Made by a program: the position numbers and the translations under genes
In this document: piece after piece, positions 34,450-48,166 of the stretch
Numbering within the stretch: the stretch's first letter is position 1
Layout of the letters: each line of letters starts with the position of its first letter
Notes under the pieces: generated by a model
Seen by the model: only the letters and a program-made list of their open reading frames with translations
Told to the model about the DNA's origin: nothing
Database searches by the model: none
NCBI GenBank assembly: GCA_037447655.1
Contig: JBBHKE010000310.1
Coordinates: forward strand, 64,001-128,000
DNA from: Zygnema cylindricum
Taxonomy: Eukaryota; Streptophyta; Zygnematophyceae; Zygnematales; Zygnemataceae
Reading direction: 5' to 3'
DNA: 64,000 bases

Positions 34450-36098
34450 CTACTTGCAAGCTGCCGAACCTAATGCTTGGAAGTTACTGAACCTAGCATG
34501 AACCACTTTGGAAGTTACTGAACCTATTTGGTAACGAATTGCTCTAGTTGGGAAACTGCAAAGTGTTTGGTGCAAGAATTGGTGAAAATTTCTGGTAGAG
34601 TAGCAGATGTATTGCGGATGACAACAGGTTAGAAACATGCATTAACAAGCTACAATATAATAGTAGTTTGCTGCTAATAAACTAAGTACTGTAGTATGCT
34701 TTTTGTGTATGAATGTGTACTCAGAGAGGGAGAGAAAAGAGAGTGTAAAGACTCCTAAAATGAGATTCTGACAGAGTTGGAATAAAGTAAATAGCTAAAA
34801 AGTTGGAGGAGGTCTTGTAGAAAGTGAAACGCGCATGACGTCACGGTCAGTCGGTGCAAAACTGAAGTTTTTTTCTCCAAAATTCTTCATCAATGTACGT
34901 ATTCTATATTGGCTGGAGAATTAAGGCGAATTAACATAGAGATGTGCAAAAAGCGTGTTACGATCTTTCCAGAACGTAATCTATTGCAGTTCTATGTAAT
35001 AAGCTACAGTACAGTAATGACCGGTAACGCACGTGGGAAGGACCGAACGGGCCATTCTAGAATTCATTTTCTTCTTGTCCTCAAGCGGCGGGACTTTTTT
35101 CTTTTAGCGTTGTGGTAATCAATCTCCTGTAGGTTTTTTCACTTTTTCACTTTGTGGCTATAGTACTGTATAATACTGTACTTTATTGTACTGTAGTCAT
35201 CTTTGGTACTTCTAATTGGGTTTGGTCGTTTACCTGTTTTTGTCTCCATCGCTTTTCCTTTTTTTCTTTTGTATTTTCTTTTTCTTTCTTGTGCCTTAAA
35301 ATGTTTTTCCTGGATTTACCCCTTTTGTACCCGGATGGCCTTTCCATAGCTCGTTTTGCAGTAAAGGTGACCCTTTCACTTTTTGAGGTTGAAAACCGGA
35401 ATTCGCCGACTAACGCCGGGTCAGACAGCTCGTTCCGTACGACGGTTAAGACCGTGTTGCCAGATATCAATTCCATATGGCATTTTCGGCCTTGAAACGA
35501 CCAACCACGGAAAGGCTCTGAGTCAAATCATGTCAAAGTCTGGATAATCAGCTGACAGCTAGATGCGCCGCGTACGCAAAGATCTAAAGGCGCTCCAGCG
35601 TGTAAACCTGACAGGCAAGACACGCCGACTTGTACAAAGACTTATCCAGGAACCTTCTCCAAGATTGAATCTCAACCGTCCTATCTGCGTGCGACACATT
35701 CGCAATGAGAGCGACCGGACAGACACTATTCTGTCAGGTCAACGCAAAGATTTCCGTCTTATGTTAGGAAAATGTGAAAAATGCATAAATTGAAAAAAAC
35801 AAGGTTGACTGCTATAGCCACTACAAAAGCACCTGAAATTTTGTCATTTAGCGATTTTTTTCGCACGCGTATGCGGAATAAGTACAAACCGGACTGTTTT
35901 CTCGAAAATTGCGTTTGGTAGAGAACAGATTCTCAGATTCATTTTCTTAGTAACAAATCTATTTGGCGTTTGCGGTTTTCGAAATCGAAGTTTTAGGCGC
36001 CGTACACGTTATAGATTGGGCTGCAGGCAATGAAGACGACTTGTCAGAATAGTACAAGATATTACTGGAGAATAGCAGATTTTCAAGAGAGTACAGTA
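34450..36098. other. Upstream flank of SNARE 1
   Basis: Contains the SNARE promoter region, with a small tandem GAAGTTACTGAACCTA repeat at about 34480-34530. A plus-strand open frame at 35563-35793 is rich in Arg/Lys (LTGKTRRLVQRLIQEPS) and more GC-rich than its surroundings. The corresponding frame in the duplicate (about 45870-46110) is broken, so it is at best a relic. Confidence 0.4.
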
Positions 36099-36717
36099 CA
36101 CCGCGATTCGTAATTAGAGTAATGAAAAAATTAGAGTAAAAAACCCAAAAAAAACAATTAGAGTAATGAACTCTAGTTTATGTGATATAACTTTTTCACA
36201 GAGGAAGTTTACTCTAATTTATTTAAGCACTCTATATTGGGTTAAGTCGGCAATAAATATCCGCGCTGAAATTATGAACTCTAAATTACGTACACGAACA
36301 AAATATGTCAGTCCGTATAGTTTTGACGTCATTATGACGCTAGTATTATTTGTCGTGCTGAATGTCAGTTAATGTTCACACTGACGACGATGCTGTCGAC
36401 GGACGAGAGTTATGCGAACGGCTTTTTTTCGATGTGATTGATTTTTCGTTTAGTGCGATTTCACGTGCGAGCGCGATTCTATTAAATCATTATTTGTACC
36501 TTTTTACTTAAAAAAATACAGCTTGCACGGTCGAACGTCGTCCGTAATCCACACTATTTAATCCACACGAACCCAAAATACAATTTTTTACGCTAATTAA
36601 ACTTTATCTATATTAGAATAATGAAAAAATTAGAATCGTTTACTCTATTTGATGTCATAGAGTCGAAATTTCGAGCGACCGAATTAGAGTAATTTACTCT
36701 AATTACGATTCGCGGTG
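36099..36717. mobile_element. 619-bp TIR element (CACCG/TA family)
   Basis: Left end CACCGCGATTCGTAATTAGA preceded by TA. Right end CTAATTACGATTCGCGGTG is followed by TT, a mutated target site. Closely related to the 32025 element but with about 100 extra internal bases. Internal palindrome around 36527-36546. Confidence 0.9.
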
Positions 36718-36878
36718 TTCTGAATACTTTGTTTTTGTTCTTTTTGCCACGTCATACGTCCTTTAATCATTTCGGATTTTTTCACCGAAGTGCATTTTTG
36801 GTATCTTTCTCGTGTATCGAAAAGAATCGTATCGCGACGAATCCGATGATTTACATTATCTATCGTCTTGCCCTGGTA

Positions 36879-37340
36879 CACCGCGCATCGTTATTAGTGT
36901 CAACGACACTAATTTGGGTTCTTAAAATTTTGATTTTTTTCCTCAAATAGGATACATGATTTTAATTTTTCCTTGACGTTAATTAAGGTACCGCACAAAA
37001 TAGCGTAAAGGACGAATTACAATAATATCTAAATAATGTGGTGTACGGTCGATGTCAGACCGTACACAAATGTACCTTTTCAAGTGAAAATTTTACAAAA
37101 AATGAGTTAAATCAGACGCGCACGCATGGGATCGTGCGCTAAAAAAACGGGATTGTTTTGACACGTAAATTAGTCTTACGTGTACGGATATTAAAATTTC
37201 ACGACGGCGTACGATTTTTAATATTTTGTACGGATACATATATTAATGTATATAATTGTACAGCGAATATTCCATTTTTGCTGTTCCCAAATTAGCATAA
37301 ACGCCGAAATTAGAATACACCTTTTTTTTTTTTTTTTTTA
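36879..37340. mobile_element. TIR element truncated by the assembly gap
   Basis: Left end CACCGCGCATCGTTATTAGT preceded by TA. The interior has the best family palindrome, GTACGGTC and GACCGTAC stems at 37043-37065. It runs into a T tract and then the N gap; no right end follows the gap. Confidence 0.8.
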
Positions 37341-37350
37341 NNNNNNNNNN
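37341..37350. other. Assembly gap (10 N)
   Basis: Ten N bases after a run of T. It separates the end of duplication unit A (36085) and two TIR elements from the start of unit B (37614). The true distance is unknown. Confidence 1.
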
Positions 37351-37487
37351 TGGTTGAATCCTGTTGTTGATTACGTTTACTAGCTCAGTGTCTTTCAGGA
37401 TTTCTTCGGAGATTTTTTTCGGATTCTTAATTTTGTGTACTAGCTGAGTCAATAGGTGCCTTTTAACTTTCTAAGGTATTTTGAATA

Positions 37488-37785
37488 GAGGGAGAGAGGT
37501 AGGAAGGGAGAGGGGAAGGGAAAGAGGGAGAGGGGGGGAGGTGAGGTGGAAGGGAGAGGGAGAGGGAGAAGGCGAGGGAGATGGAGATGCAAAGTGAAGG
37601 GGAGGGAGAGAGAGAGGGTGAGGGGGAGAGAAAAGAAGGGAGAGGGAGAGGGAGAGGGTGAGGGGAAGTGAAACGTAGAGGTAGAGGGAGCGGAAGAGGG
37701 AGAGGGAGAGGGAAGGTGGAGTGGAGGGGGGGAGAGGGAGAAAGGGAAGGGGAGAGGGAAGGATGGAGAGAGGGAGATAAGTTTT
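37488..37785. repeat. Purine-rich tract at the start of duplication unit B
   Basis: GGGAGA-type low complexity homologous to 26941-27090 from about 37614 on. Confidence 0.9.
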
Positions 37786-38490
37786 ATGGAATCTTTCAAT
37801 TTTCCGTGGATAACTGAGTCGATCATGTGTTTTAATTCTTAGGCTTTTTTTAGAGGCTTCTTTAGGACTTTCTGTGACTCGATCATTTGCATTAGTTGTT
37901 GTCCTAAGTTGGTTCCATTTTTTGAGTTAGTACTTTGTGGGGGTCCAGTGTGGGCTCGATACCAATTTTTGCAGTTGAAGGATGGAGGTTGTGACAGTAT
38001 TTTTCAGAGAGATGAGTGAAGTTTTTATAAAATAAAATTAGCTATATGGATATTAAAATGTCTTCCATGTAGGAACTTATGGGAATCTTTGTATGGGACC
38101 GTTTCTCAAATCAGGCCCCATTGTAAAGGATCTTTTTGGGTGTTGTTATGAATGATGTTTTTCCCAGTCCTGTTTAGTTTTCATCAGTATATCTTTTATG
38201 GGTTTTAGCGTTAATGGTTTTTCGGCGTTTAAACTTAATTTTATCTCTGTACACTCATCACAGTATTAATCCGACGGCTGGGATAGAAAGGTACATCCCT
38301 ATTAATGGTCTCCAAATGAAAAGGTTGATTTGTATACTGAAAAAAACATTAACACTAATACTGATGCATATAGTGAACCTACATCTATTGATTCTACTTG
38401 AGAGAGGCTCTAATTTTTATTGCCTCACTTGAACTTGAGAGAGAGGTTCTAAGAGAGAGGTTGTAATTCTTCTTATTCTCTCGTTTGCAG

Positions 38491-38620
38491 ATTTCGTGCC
38501 GTTGACATTAACAATGGAGGGATAAGTGTTTTCACGGTCAACAAAAGAGGCGAACCAATGTTAGAGGCGTTAAATATGACGGCCCATTTGCACTCTGACC
38601 AGGTGTATTATGACCTTTGA
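38491..38620 (+). pseudogene. Orphan terminal exon of the histidine phosphatase
   Basis: Same 130-base exon as 27694-27823 (FRAVDINNGGISVFTVNKR..., TGA), with CAG acceptor retained and only a few substitutions, all apparently synonymous. The preceding exon (RHG-family second His) is not duplicated, so this copy has no gene. Splicing of the main gene to this exon instead of the first is possible in principle but would cross the gap and the convergent SNARE gene. Confidence 0.8.
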
Positions 38621-41600
38621 AATCACTATGTATAAACATTATTTATAATATATATATATATGGATACACGATAATACTAGCATCAGCTACTGACTGTACG
38701 AAAATACTACTAGGAATAAACACACTTTTTAAATGCACTCTTTTAGGACGACATTAGGTGAAAGTACAATTTCAGTTTTTCTTGTTTCTGCCGTTTTTAT
38801 TGTGGCAATTTCGAATCTTTAACGATATTAGGTTAAAGTGTCCAAAGGAGTGTTGATACTTCAAAGCGATAAGATACGAGAAAATATGAAGTAGTGTGAG
38901 AGAGAGGGACCGATTACGTCACTCGGAAAGGTTTTATGTTATTTATGATCCTAACACAAGTGGTATCAGCGATAATGGTGGAATACGGGCACTGGAGTTA
39001 AAAACTACTTAGGTTTTTTATTTTATTTCCGAAATTTGTGCGTAAGAAAGTACTCTTTTTTGTTTTCTTTGTGCCTCAGTTACGAAGCTTTTTTTTAATT
39101 CAAAAGCCAAAGTTAAGCAGAGAGTTTGATAGTTTGGAGCTTATCGAAGTCCATGCTCTGTACGAGTAATACTCCATTAGCCGTTTTAAACCCCATTTCC
39201 TTATCTTTGGATATCCAGTATTTCTTTAATTAATGTTTCACTTCTTTGTTTTTCGGCAATAAGTGCTTTTCTTCATTGCCTTTGTGACATACTATGATAG
39301 TGAATTTATGCACAGTTTTTGTTTTTCCTGAACAACTGAGAGTAACAGGAGACTAAGAAATTTATTGTTCCTGAGAAAACCAAGAGATGTATTTCCCAAC
39401 TCGGCGGTTGTTAATTGGATTGAAAACCCCAAAAAAGCCTGCATAACTTCCAGGGAGGGAAAATAGTCGGAGAGATTGATTTACTTGCACACCTCCTTTC
39501 CAAGATATAATATCAAAATTCAAGGTAAATTGTCCATCTTTATTAGTGTTCAGAGCACTAATTTAGTCGCTACTTCTGGTCAAAGATCATAAATTGAATG
39601 GTAACGCTATTCAAAGGAGCGGCCTTAAACGAGCAACGTACAGTTGACTACAGTTGTATAAGACTGTTTTTGCCTTAAGATTCTGGATTTTGTTCTCTCA
39701 AATTTGGATATTATTGAGGATTTTGTCCTATGTTTTAACAAGGTGAGGCCGTACAATGTCCAATATCTCTTTTGTCGTGACTGATTTAAAAGCGTGAACT
39801 CATAAGAATTTGGTAATAACATAAATTGGGATTATAAATTGATTTAATAGTCTATGAATAATAAGACTTCGTGAACAAAGCACGACGGTTAATCAGCTGA
39901 GCACATGGGAATAAAAAATAATAGTCAAAGATGAAACAGAAAAATGACATGCAGGTGGATGAAACTAATAGGGAAACAAAGGCGAAAGAATTAATAACAG
40001 AAAACATTGAACGTAACAACAAGCTCAAAGTTAAAGCGACTCATTGAGCAAGACTTGTGATGATGCCTCTTCGGTGCTATACCTATTTTGGAGGAACCAT
40101 GGGTAAAAAAAAAGAAAAGAGAAAAAGAGTGGTTCAAATGTTCAGAAAAAAATGCAAAAAGGAAGTGGTTGAGTTGGATTCAGTAGTTGAGGTGCAAAAA
40201 GTCAACACAGGAAGTAGATAATAACCGATATGTTTTTTGCTGCAAGTAGTACATAGGTCAACTTGTTGGTCTCTGAATGATAAGAAAGTAACGGCATTCT
40301 TATGCAAGCTGTTATTTTCCTCTGTCGTGATTTACATAAATGATATGTGTAGAGGAACTAGGGAACTCTTGTTTCAGAACGCCTACCTACGTTTTTTCAG
40401 TTTTGTTTTGGTCTTCGCTTCTTTTTGCTTCCATGCACTCAGATGGTTCAAAATCGTGCGTTCTTAATGAAGCCTTTCATTACTTTTGACTATCACATCT
40501 TCACCTCCATAGTGTTCTGTGTTAATTTTGAGACTTTGGTCATAGACACGATGTGTTTTCATCGACTACCTGCAGATACAAAAGTCAATGACATGATTGT
40601 GTCCTAAGTGCTCTTTTATGTTATGAACAGTGACACTAATCAAGGTTTTGATATACTAGGGTTTCCTTACAATATTGGCTGTTGAACAAACCATACTTAA
40701 ATACTGGTCTGCCTGTACAGAATTTTCATCATGAATACTGTTGGCATTCGACTGAATGTACGCCGTGAAGCACTATAACAAGACATTAATTTGGTGTTAA
40801 TTTTTTTTGGCTCCGAAACATACTAGCATTGATAATGTCATTGTTTTATTCTTAACACTAATTTGATAAGCGGCTGGAAATCATCCACCTCACTCAGACC
40901 TAAATTAAAACTAATAAAACTTAGATAAACCCCACACTGTTTCTTAGGAGAATAGCGATTCACTGTGTATTAGAGTATTTCATTTTACCTGGACTAAGAA
41001 ACAAAATCCTGTAAGAAGAGGCTTAACACTTTATACTGAAAAAGGATCCGGATCTCTTGGCATCATTGTGATAGGTTGGGAGAGAGGTCAAATGTAGTCA
41101 CAGCCATAGGCAATCCCCTATCCTTGGTCATAAACCCCGGATCCTATCCTTGGACTATAGAAGCATAGATGCAGGACACGTATAAGATTTTGAATTCAAT
41201 AAATCGATTTAATAAGAGGTTCAAACTAATCCACACTAAATGTGTGTCTTTCATGGCAAACACAGGGAAAATCAAAAATAAGATGCAAAAATGTCACTTT
41301 CGCTGTGAGTTTTCTGCAAGCCTTTCTTCTTTCAATAAAGATATTAGAACTAAACATCAAAATGTTTTGCAGTCAACTTACATAACCTGTTCAAGCTTTT
41401 AGTTTACACGATAAGTAATAAAGACTAAAACTATTATATATACAAAAGTATGTAAAAACAACTCTAAGTACCTCCTGTTGAGAAACCCAAACACTTAATA
41501 ATAAAAATAATTCTCCCAAAGGTCTTTTTGTTGTTTTTAGCTTTCAAGAAGCATGCCTGGGAGCATTGCCCGAGTTTCATGCTTCTGAGAAAAATAAACC

Positions 41601-41818
41601 CTAGAATCTAAAACCTATTTAAATTCAATAAAAACCCTAAATCACACTCCCTTTTGAGTTCCTTACCCACGGTTCCGTCATACTAAAACTACCTATATCA
41701 ACAAAATAGGAAACATTTCCCGGTTGCTTTCGGTTTGTTAGAGAAAATTTTGAAACTCATGAAACAAGCATTCGAGGTTTCTTCAACTGAGGATGACTTT
41801 TACATCTTACAAACGAGC
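38621..41818. other. Convergent spacer between orphan exon and SNARE 2
   Basis: Duplicate of 27824-30992. No supported gene. The worn TIR-like remnant is at about 40952-40972. Confidence 0.5.
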
Positions 41819-44702
41819 TCATTTTTTCAAAAGTTTTCGTCCTCTTTGGTTGCTTTGCTTCAACCGACTGTTGAGTTCGTCCACATCTCCAGTCAAATCA
41901 TCCAAAGCATGGTCTTGTCTGTATTACAAAAAACAGGGACCAAATAAATAGACAATTTTTTCTTATTTTCCAAATTAGGCACATAGAATCAAATCTAACC
42001 TCATTACTATATATATTTCCACAATCTACTTCAACTCGTATTTCTCTGTTTCATGTAGGTGCAAAAATAAACGTTAAACCCTTCTGAGTGCTTTATAGCG
42101 GCATCCATATGTACCAAAGGTTCAAAAAAACTTTAAGGGACACTTTTCTGCACTAATATCGTAGTAAATAACACGAACCAATTTTTGCACTATGCTATGT
42201 TACATAAAAACCATGAAAACACATTTTATTCTGTGAAGTATTACTGCTTTTCATCGGTGCTGGACCAATGGACGAAACGTTAATGCACTTTTGAACACCA
42301 ACACTTAATACCACATCGCCAATTTGGTCTACTTCGTAGAATTAAACTCCTTTGAGTGTAAGTCTCAAATTTCAGAAATGTGAAAAGTCAGTTTGTCAAA
42401 ACTTAACCTTCGGATGTCACAGAAGGGACAGACTGTGATAAAGAAGCGCAAGACAAAAGTTTCCAAACTTTGTGATAAATCGGTGAAAAAATAAAAACAC
42501 ATCTCAAAAGTATTTAACAAGGGTACTGATCAAACTTACCGATCCAATTCATGACCCATTTCCCTTGCCATGTCGCCCATTACATTGAGAGAAGAGCTCA
42601 CTTCATCCAACATTTCATCTTGCTGGTTGATTTGCTTCTGCAAAACACGATTTGGCAGTGTAAGGTTTAGAACTTGTACTTTTCTATAATTTGAGGGAAT
42701 TGGAAAAATCTCTATCAGCTTTCTAACTACAACAAAGGGCCATCCTCCAAGGCAAGAAAAAGAGATTACTCTTTCTTGTGATTCACGACTCATGTGCCTT
42801 ACTTTAAGAGATAACTACAACAAACTCAACTCACGAATCACATATAGTTTCGGCCTTAACATCTTTAACCTTTTCCAGTACACCGAAAGCAGAACATGAA
42901 TGTTGGCCAACAAAACAAAAATTTGAGCTGCGTGAAAAACATCATATATCATTACACACCTTCACCCTGTCCATAGTTGCCAGACTCTCATCATCATCAT
43001 CATCATCTCTCATCAGATCTTCACGTGTTCCACGGGATCCGGCAGGATAATTTCCATTTGCATCTGCAAAAAAAAGAATAGAAATTTTAAAAAGCTGTGT
43101 CATTTTCGCCTTTAATCATACAGTTCGCCTGAAAATTGAGGGATAACCTAAATCAATCTAACAACCACAAAAGGATTAGAAACAACAAGAAAAATAAATT
43201 TAACTTGCTGGAAAGTGACTGAATGGGCTTTTATCACCGGGACAACTAATTGACACAGAAAAAAAGAAAAACATTTAGAAGGCATATCCATTCCCTATAA
43301 AAATCAGAAAGAAAACGCAAATAGAATTCCATGACCAGATTTAAACATACGCTCAATTTCATGGCAAAAAAAATGCACGGAACTTCCTGCAAAGCTATCA
43401 AACTAACCGGTTAAGTTGCAAATACAAGCTAGAATACTCCCTCACCTGGATGATACTTTGGTCCTTTAATCTTCTTTCCCTTCTTGGGTTTCCATCCAAA
43501 TGAAAACATGGGGCCCAAGCTACTGAGAAGTTTCTCCCCCTAAATAAAACAGAAAAAAAAACAGAAAAACACAAAATAGTCACACAAAACAACCAGAAAA
43601 GGCAAAAACAATCAAACGGATAATCAGGAATTATAACCTCACACAGACAATGTATACTGCTGGAATAAAATATTCCTAACTGTCCATTGTACATTATCCA
43701 TATCGCCTACTGCTGGACTAAAAAAAATCCGAACTGTCTATTGTACATTATCCCTATTGTCTATTTGTATATTATCAATGAGAAAAACTATATAAGACAT
43801 CACCAAAGTTAGACTCCTAATCATAGAGAAGACAGTACTGAATTTGGCCAAAAGCAAAGTCAAGAGTATGTTCCTTCTGCTCTCAAAATCATGCGGACAT
43901 TATATAGCTTCACACACGTAACAGTAGCAAAAGTGAAGCTTGTTACACTTTTCACAACCATTGGTCTGGAATTAAAAAAAATGTGAAATTATAAGTGACC
44001 TCATTCCACGATCTCAAGTAAGAATGATTACCATATGAGTACAAAAATTCACATTTAAAACTGTTCCTCCAATGTGTAGTCCATAATTACAGAAAGAGGC
44101 ATTGTGTTACATTATGAGTTACACAGTAAATACATATGCATCATTACATTCTTCAAAATTTCGTTAGAGCCAAAATTCATTACCGTTGAAAGCTCATGAT
44201 CAAGTGTAACTGCTTTTTCATGAGTTCTTGCAATTTGCTCTCCCTGTTGGTGGAGAGTTTTCAGAGTTTGTGCTCCAATATTCTCCGTATCTTTCGTAAT
44301 CTTCAAAACATTTCGCAAATCATTTGTCACATCTTTTGACTTGTCCAATGCCATAGTTTCCAATTCCTCCAAAGTTGCTCTCTGGAGAGGATCATCACTG
44401 TCAGGGTCATAATATCTTGGATCTCCTTTCGCCATTTTTTTCAATGCGGCTTTTGGAAGCCGAGGCTGCGTGACGCCTAAAAGCTCAGCACGTGACTTTT
44501 CTTCCTTTTTCTCCAAACCTTGCCATTTAGGAATAAATTCTTCAGGTTCAGCATCACATTTCCTTGCGGAACGTCTCGGTTTGCTTTTCGTCTCGGTGTT
44601 TGGAACTGTAGAGGAATTTACTAAAGTACTTGCTTCCAATTTTTTGATTATTTCCTGCTGATGAACGGCTGAGGGTCTGTGAGTCCTTTGTAATGCCGCC
44701 AT
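41819..44702 (-). CDS. SNAP-25-type (Qb+Qc) SNARE, SNAP33-like, copy 2
   Basis: Exons 44702-44184, 43539-43446, 43063-42960, 42637-42540, 41918-41819, joined in frame to 304 residues plus TGA. All splice sites and both ionic-layer Gln residues are conserved with copy 1. Visible protein differences are few: Asn for Lys at SSTVPNTETK, six instead of seven Asp in the acidic run, and Gln for Lys in QKQINQQDEM. Several other differences are synonymous (for example CCA for CCT in GPKYHPG). It is therefore either a functional recent paralogue or the other allele. Intron 3 lacks the 501-bp element of copy 1. Confidence 0.94.
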
Positions 44703-44749
44703 GGCAACCTTACAAATGTATGGAACAGCCTTAAAAGTTACTCAAACTA

Positions 44750-46380
44750 CTTGCAAGCTGCCGAACCTAATGCTTGGAAGTTACTGAACCTAACATACAC
44801 CACTTTGAAAGTTGCTGAACCTAGTTGGTAACGTGTTGCTCTAGTTCGGGAAACTGCAAAGTGTTTGGTGGAAGAATTTGTGATTTTTTTTGTTAGAATA
44901 GGCGAAGTATTGCGGATGACAAGATCACAGTACAGGTTAGAAACATGCATCAAAAAGATACAATATACTAGTAGTTTGCTGGTAATAAACTACTGTAGTA
45001 TGCTTATTTGAGTATGAATGTGTAATAAGAGAGGGAGAGGAAGAGAGTGTAAAGACTCCTAAAATGAGCTTCTGACAAATTTGGCTGCAAAAAAGTTGGA
45101 ATAAAGGGAAGTGCAAATGAGATGATGAATAGATACCAAGATGGAGAGGAAGTCTTGTAGAAAATGAAAAGCGCATGACGTCACGGTCAGTCGGTGCAAA
45201 AATGAAGTTTTTTTCTCCAAAATTCTTGATCAAATGTACGCATTCTATATTGGCTGGAGAATTAAGGAGAATAAACACAGAAGATGTACAAATAACGTGT
45301 TACGATCTTTCCAGAACGTAATCTTGTGCAGTTCTATGTAATAAGCTACAGTACAGTAATGACGGTGACGCACGTGGAAAGGACCGAACCTCCCATTCTA
45401 GAATTCATTTTATACTTTTTTCTTCAGCGTTGTGGGTAGTCATCGCATGTAAAGTTTTTTTCACTTTGTAAGTTTTTTTTCGCTTTGTGGCTACAGTAGT
45501 CAACCTCGGTAAGTTCTAATTAGGTTTTGTGGTTAACCTGTTTTAGTCTGCGTTGCTTTTCCTTTTTCTCTTTGTATTTTCGTTTCTTTCTTGTAGTCTT
45601 TAAATGTTTTTTTTGGTTTTATCCCTTTTGTACCCGGATGGTTTTTCCATAACTTGTTTTGCAGTAAAGGCGACCCTTCACTTTTTGAGGTTGAAAAACC
45701 GGAATTCGCTGACCAGCGCCGGGTCAAACAGCTCCTTCCGTACGAAGGTTAGGACCGTGCTGCCAAGATATCAATTCTATATGTCATTTTCATATGCCTT
45801 GAAACGACCAATCACGAAAAGGCTCTGTGTCAAATCATGTCAAATTCTGGATAATCAGCTGACAGCTGGATACGCCTCGAATGCAAGATCTAAAGGCGCA
45901 CCAGCGTGTAAACCTGACAGGCAAGCTACGACCGACTTGTACAAAGACTTATCCAGGAAACCTTTCCAAGATTGAATCTAGACCGTCCTATCTGCGTGCG
46001 ACACTTTCACAATGAGAGCTACCAGACAGACATTATTCTGTCAGGTCAACGCAAAGATTTCCGTCTTATGTTTGGAAAATGTGAAAAATGCTTAAATGGA
46101 AAAAAACAAGGGTGACAGTTATGGCCACCACAAAAGCACCTGATATTTTATCTTTTAGCGATATTTTTCGCACGCGTATGCCGAATAAGTACAAACCGGA
46201 CTATTTTTCTCGAAAATTGCGTTTGGTATAGAACAGATTCTCTCCGTCGCGTTTGTGGTTTTCGAAATCGAAGTTTGTGGTTTTAGGCGCCGTACATATT
46301 ATAGATTGGGCTGCAGGCAATGAAGACTTGTCAAAAGAGTACAAGATATTACTGGACCACTGGAGAATAGCGGATTTTCA
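44750..46380. other. Upstream flank of SNARE 2
   Basis: Duplicate of 34450-36085 but more diverged than the gene itself, with several small insertions and deletions. The Arg-rich frame of unit A is broken here. Confidence 0.5.
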
Positions 46381-46936
46381 CACCGCCAATCGCTATCAGC
46401 GAAGAGGTTTCTTTAGCGTATATGAATAATTACCGTGGTTTACGCTAATTAAGAATTTGAAAATTTTGAAAAAAAACATACATTCTAATTGTTTAATAAC
46501 TCTAATTTGGGTCTTTGAAAAAAGTAAATGTCGGTCGCAAACATGATTACTCTAATATAGGTATTTGTACAAAATCTGACAAATCGCACACAAATCGTAC
46601 GTTCACACGGTCAGAACGTGGTTGTTGGACGAATATATGCGAACGTGATATTTTAAAACCCGATTTGATCCCCTTTTTTGATCGCATATTCTCATGCATC
46701 CGCGGCTACTAAACAAAATGAATTGTGCTTTTTCACTTAAAAGGTACGTTTTTGTACGGTATGGCATGGACCGTACACCACACTATTTAAAAGATGGCGT
46801 ACTTCCGTTTTTTTCGGTACTAAAAGATTAACCCTAAATAGAGTAAAGAAAAAAATAGAATGACGTTAATGGAGAATAAAAAAAAAAAAAAGCGGGACGG
46901 AATTAGCGTACACTACGCTAATAGCGATTGGCGGTG
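46381..46936 (+). mobile_element. 556-bp TIR element, first of a cluster of four
   Basis: Left end CACCGCCAATCGCTATCAGC, right end CTAATAGCGATTGGCGGTG then TA. The left flank is CA rather than TA. Internal palindrome GTACGGT...ACCGTAC at 46754-46776, followed by CCACACTATTTAA. Confidence 0.9.
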
Positions 46937-46943
46937 TACAGTA

Positions 46944-47493
46944 CACCGTCAATCGCTATTAGAGTAAAGGAATAAATAGCGTAAAAAACAATTAGTGTTA
47001 TCAACACTAATCAGGATTTTTTTTTTTTAAATATATATATATATATACGAATTAAGCCCTAACTGTAATTTGGGCTGTCCTGAATAATAAATACCCGCCC
47101 TTTCGATATCTACAGTATTATGTGTACTAGTACAAATTTTGACAATTCGTACGCCGTCGTGCGTTCACACGGTCGACGGACGAACATATGAGAACGTGAT
47201 TTTTTTCGACGAGTTTCGTCACTTTCTTCCAGTGCACATTCACATGTGTGCGCAATAATGTTAAGTGTCTTTTTATGCCTTTGTAATTCAAAAAGTACTA
47301 TTTCTTACGGAGACACCCTGTCCGTACGCCACACTATTTCCATCTCAGTGTACTTCCATTATTAACGCTAATTGAAAAAAAAACCCTAATTAGAATAATG
47401 GAAAAAATAGAATTATGGATTGTATTTGAGGGTCATTTTTTTGAAAAAAGGGCACCGAATTAGCATTATTTACTCTATTAGCGATTGGCGGTG
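46944..47493 (+). mobile_element. 550-bp TIR element, second of the cluster
   Basis: Left end CACCGTCAATCGCTATTAGA, right end TATTAGCGATTGGCGGTG, with TA on both sides. Starts 7 bases after the previous element. Internal palindrome TACGGA...TCCGTA at 47306-47326 next to CCACACTATTT. Confidence 0.9.
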
Positions 47494-47604
47494 TAGTTGT
47501 TTTGTAGGCCAGTCTGTAGTTAATTTTGTCTTTTGTTATTCCTGTCAACGTTTGTTGGCTTGTGCTTGTTTGTGTGTTACTGTATTGTACGGTATAGTAC
47601 AGTA

Positions 47605-48166
47605 CACCGCCAATCGTTATTATCATTGTGTACGCTAATTACGTCCCGCTTTTTTTTTGTTTATTCTCCATTAGAGTAGTTCATTCTATTTTTTTCTTTA
47701 CTCTATTTAGGGATATTTATTTTAGTACCGTACAAAATGGAAGTACGCTATCAGTTAATTAGTGTGGTGTACGGACAGTGTCAGACCGTACAAAATTGTA
47801 CCTTTTTAAGTGAAAAAAGTATAACTAATGAGTTTTAGTAGCAGCGGACGCATGAGAATGTGCGCTCTAAAATGGGGGTCTAATCGGGTTGTCGAATATC
47901 ACGTTCGCACATATTCGTCCAGCAACCACGTTTCGACTGTGTGAACGTACGATTTGTGTATGATTTGTCTGATTTTGTACGAATACCTATATTTGTGTAA
48001 GCATGTTTGCGACCGACATTCTTTTTTCTCAAATACCCAAATTAGAGTTATTAAACCATTAGAATGTAGGTTTTTTTTCAAAAATTTCAAATTCTTAATT
48101 AGCGTAAACCACGGTAATTTTTTATGTACGCTAAAGAAACTTCTACGCTAATAAAGATTGGCGGTG
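47605..48166 (-). mobile_element. 562-bp TIR element, third of the cluster, inverted
   Basis: Left end CACCGCCAATCGTTATTATC, right end GCTAATAAAGATTGGCGGTG, with TA on both sides. The interior is the reverse complement of the 46381 element (for example ATGTTTGCGACCGACATTC against its complement). Palindrome at 47769-47791. Confidence 0.9.

Larger units (their letters stand above)
26941..36085 (+). repeat. Segmental duplication 2, unit A
   Basis: Homologous in the same orientation to 37614-46380. It carries the terminal phosphatase exon and the complete SNARE gene. Differences include a 501-bp TIR element present only here (32025-32525), an ~150-bp segment present only in unit B (about 37830-37985), one Asp codon in the SNARE, and scattered substitutions. 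Confidence 0.95.
37614..46380 (+). repeat. Segmental duplication 2, unit B
   Basis: Second copy of 26941-36085. It lacks the 32025 TIR element and carries the orphan terminal phosphatase exon and SNARE copy 2. The right end of homology coincides with the start of a TIR element (46381), just as unit A ends close to one at 36099. Confidence 0.95.
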
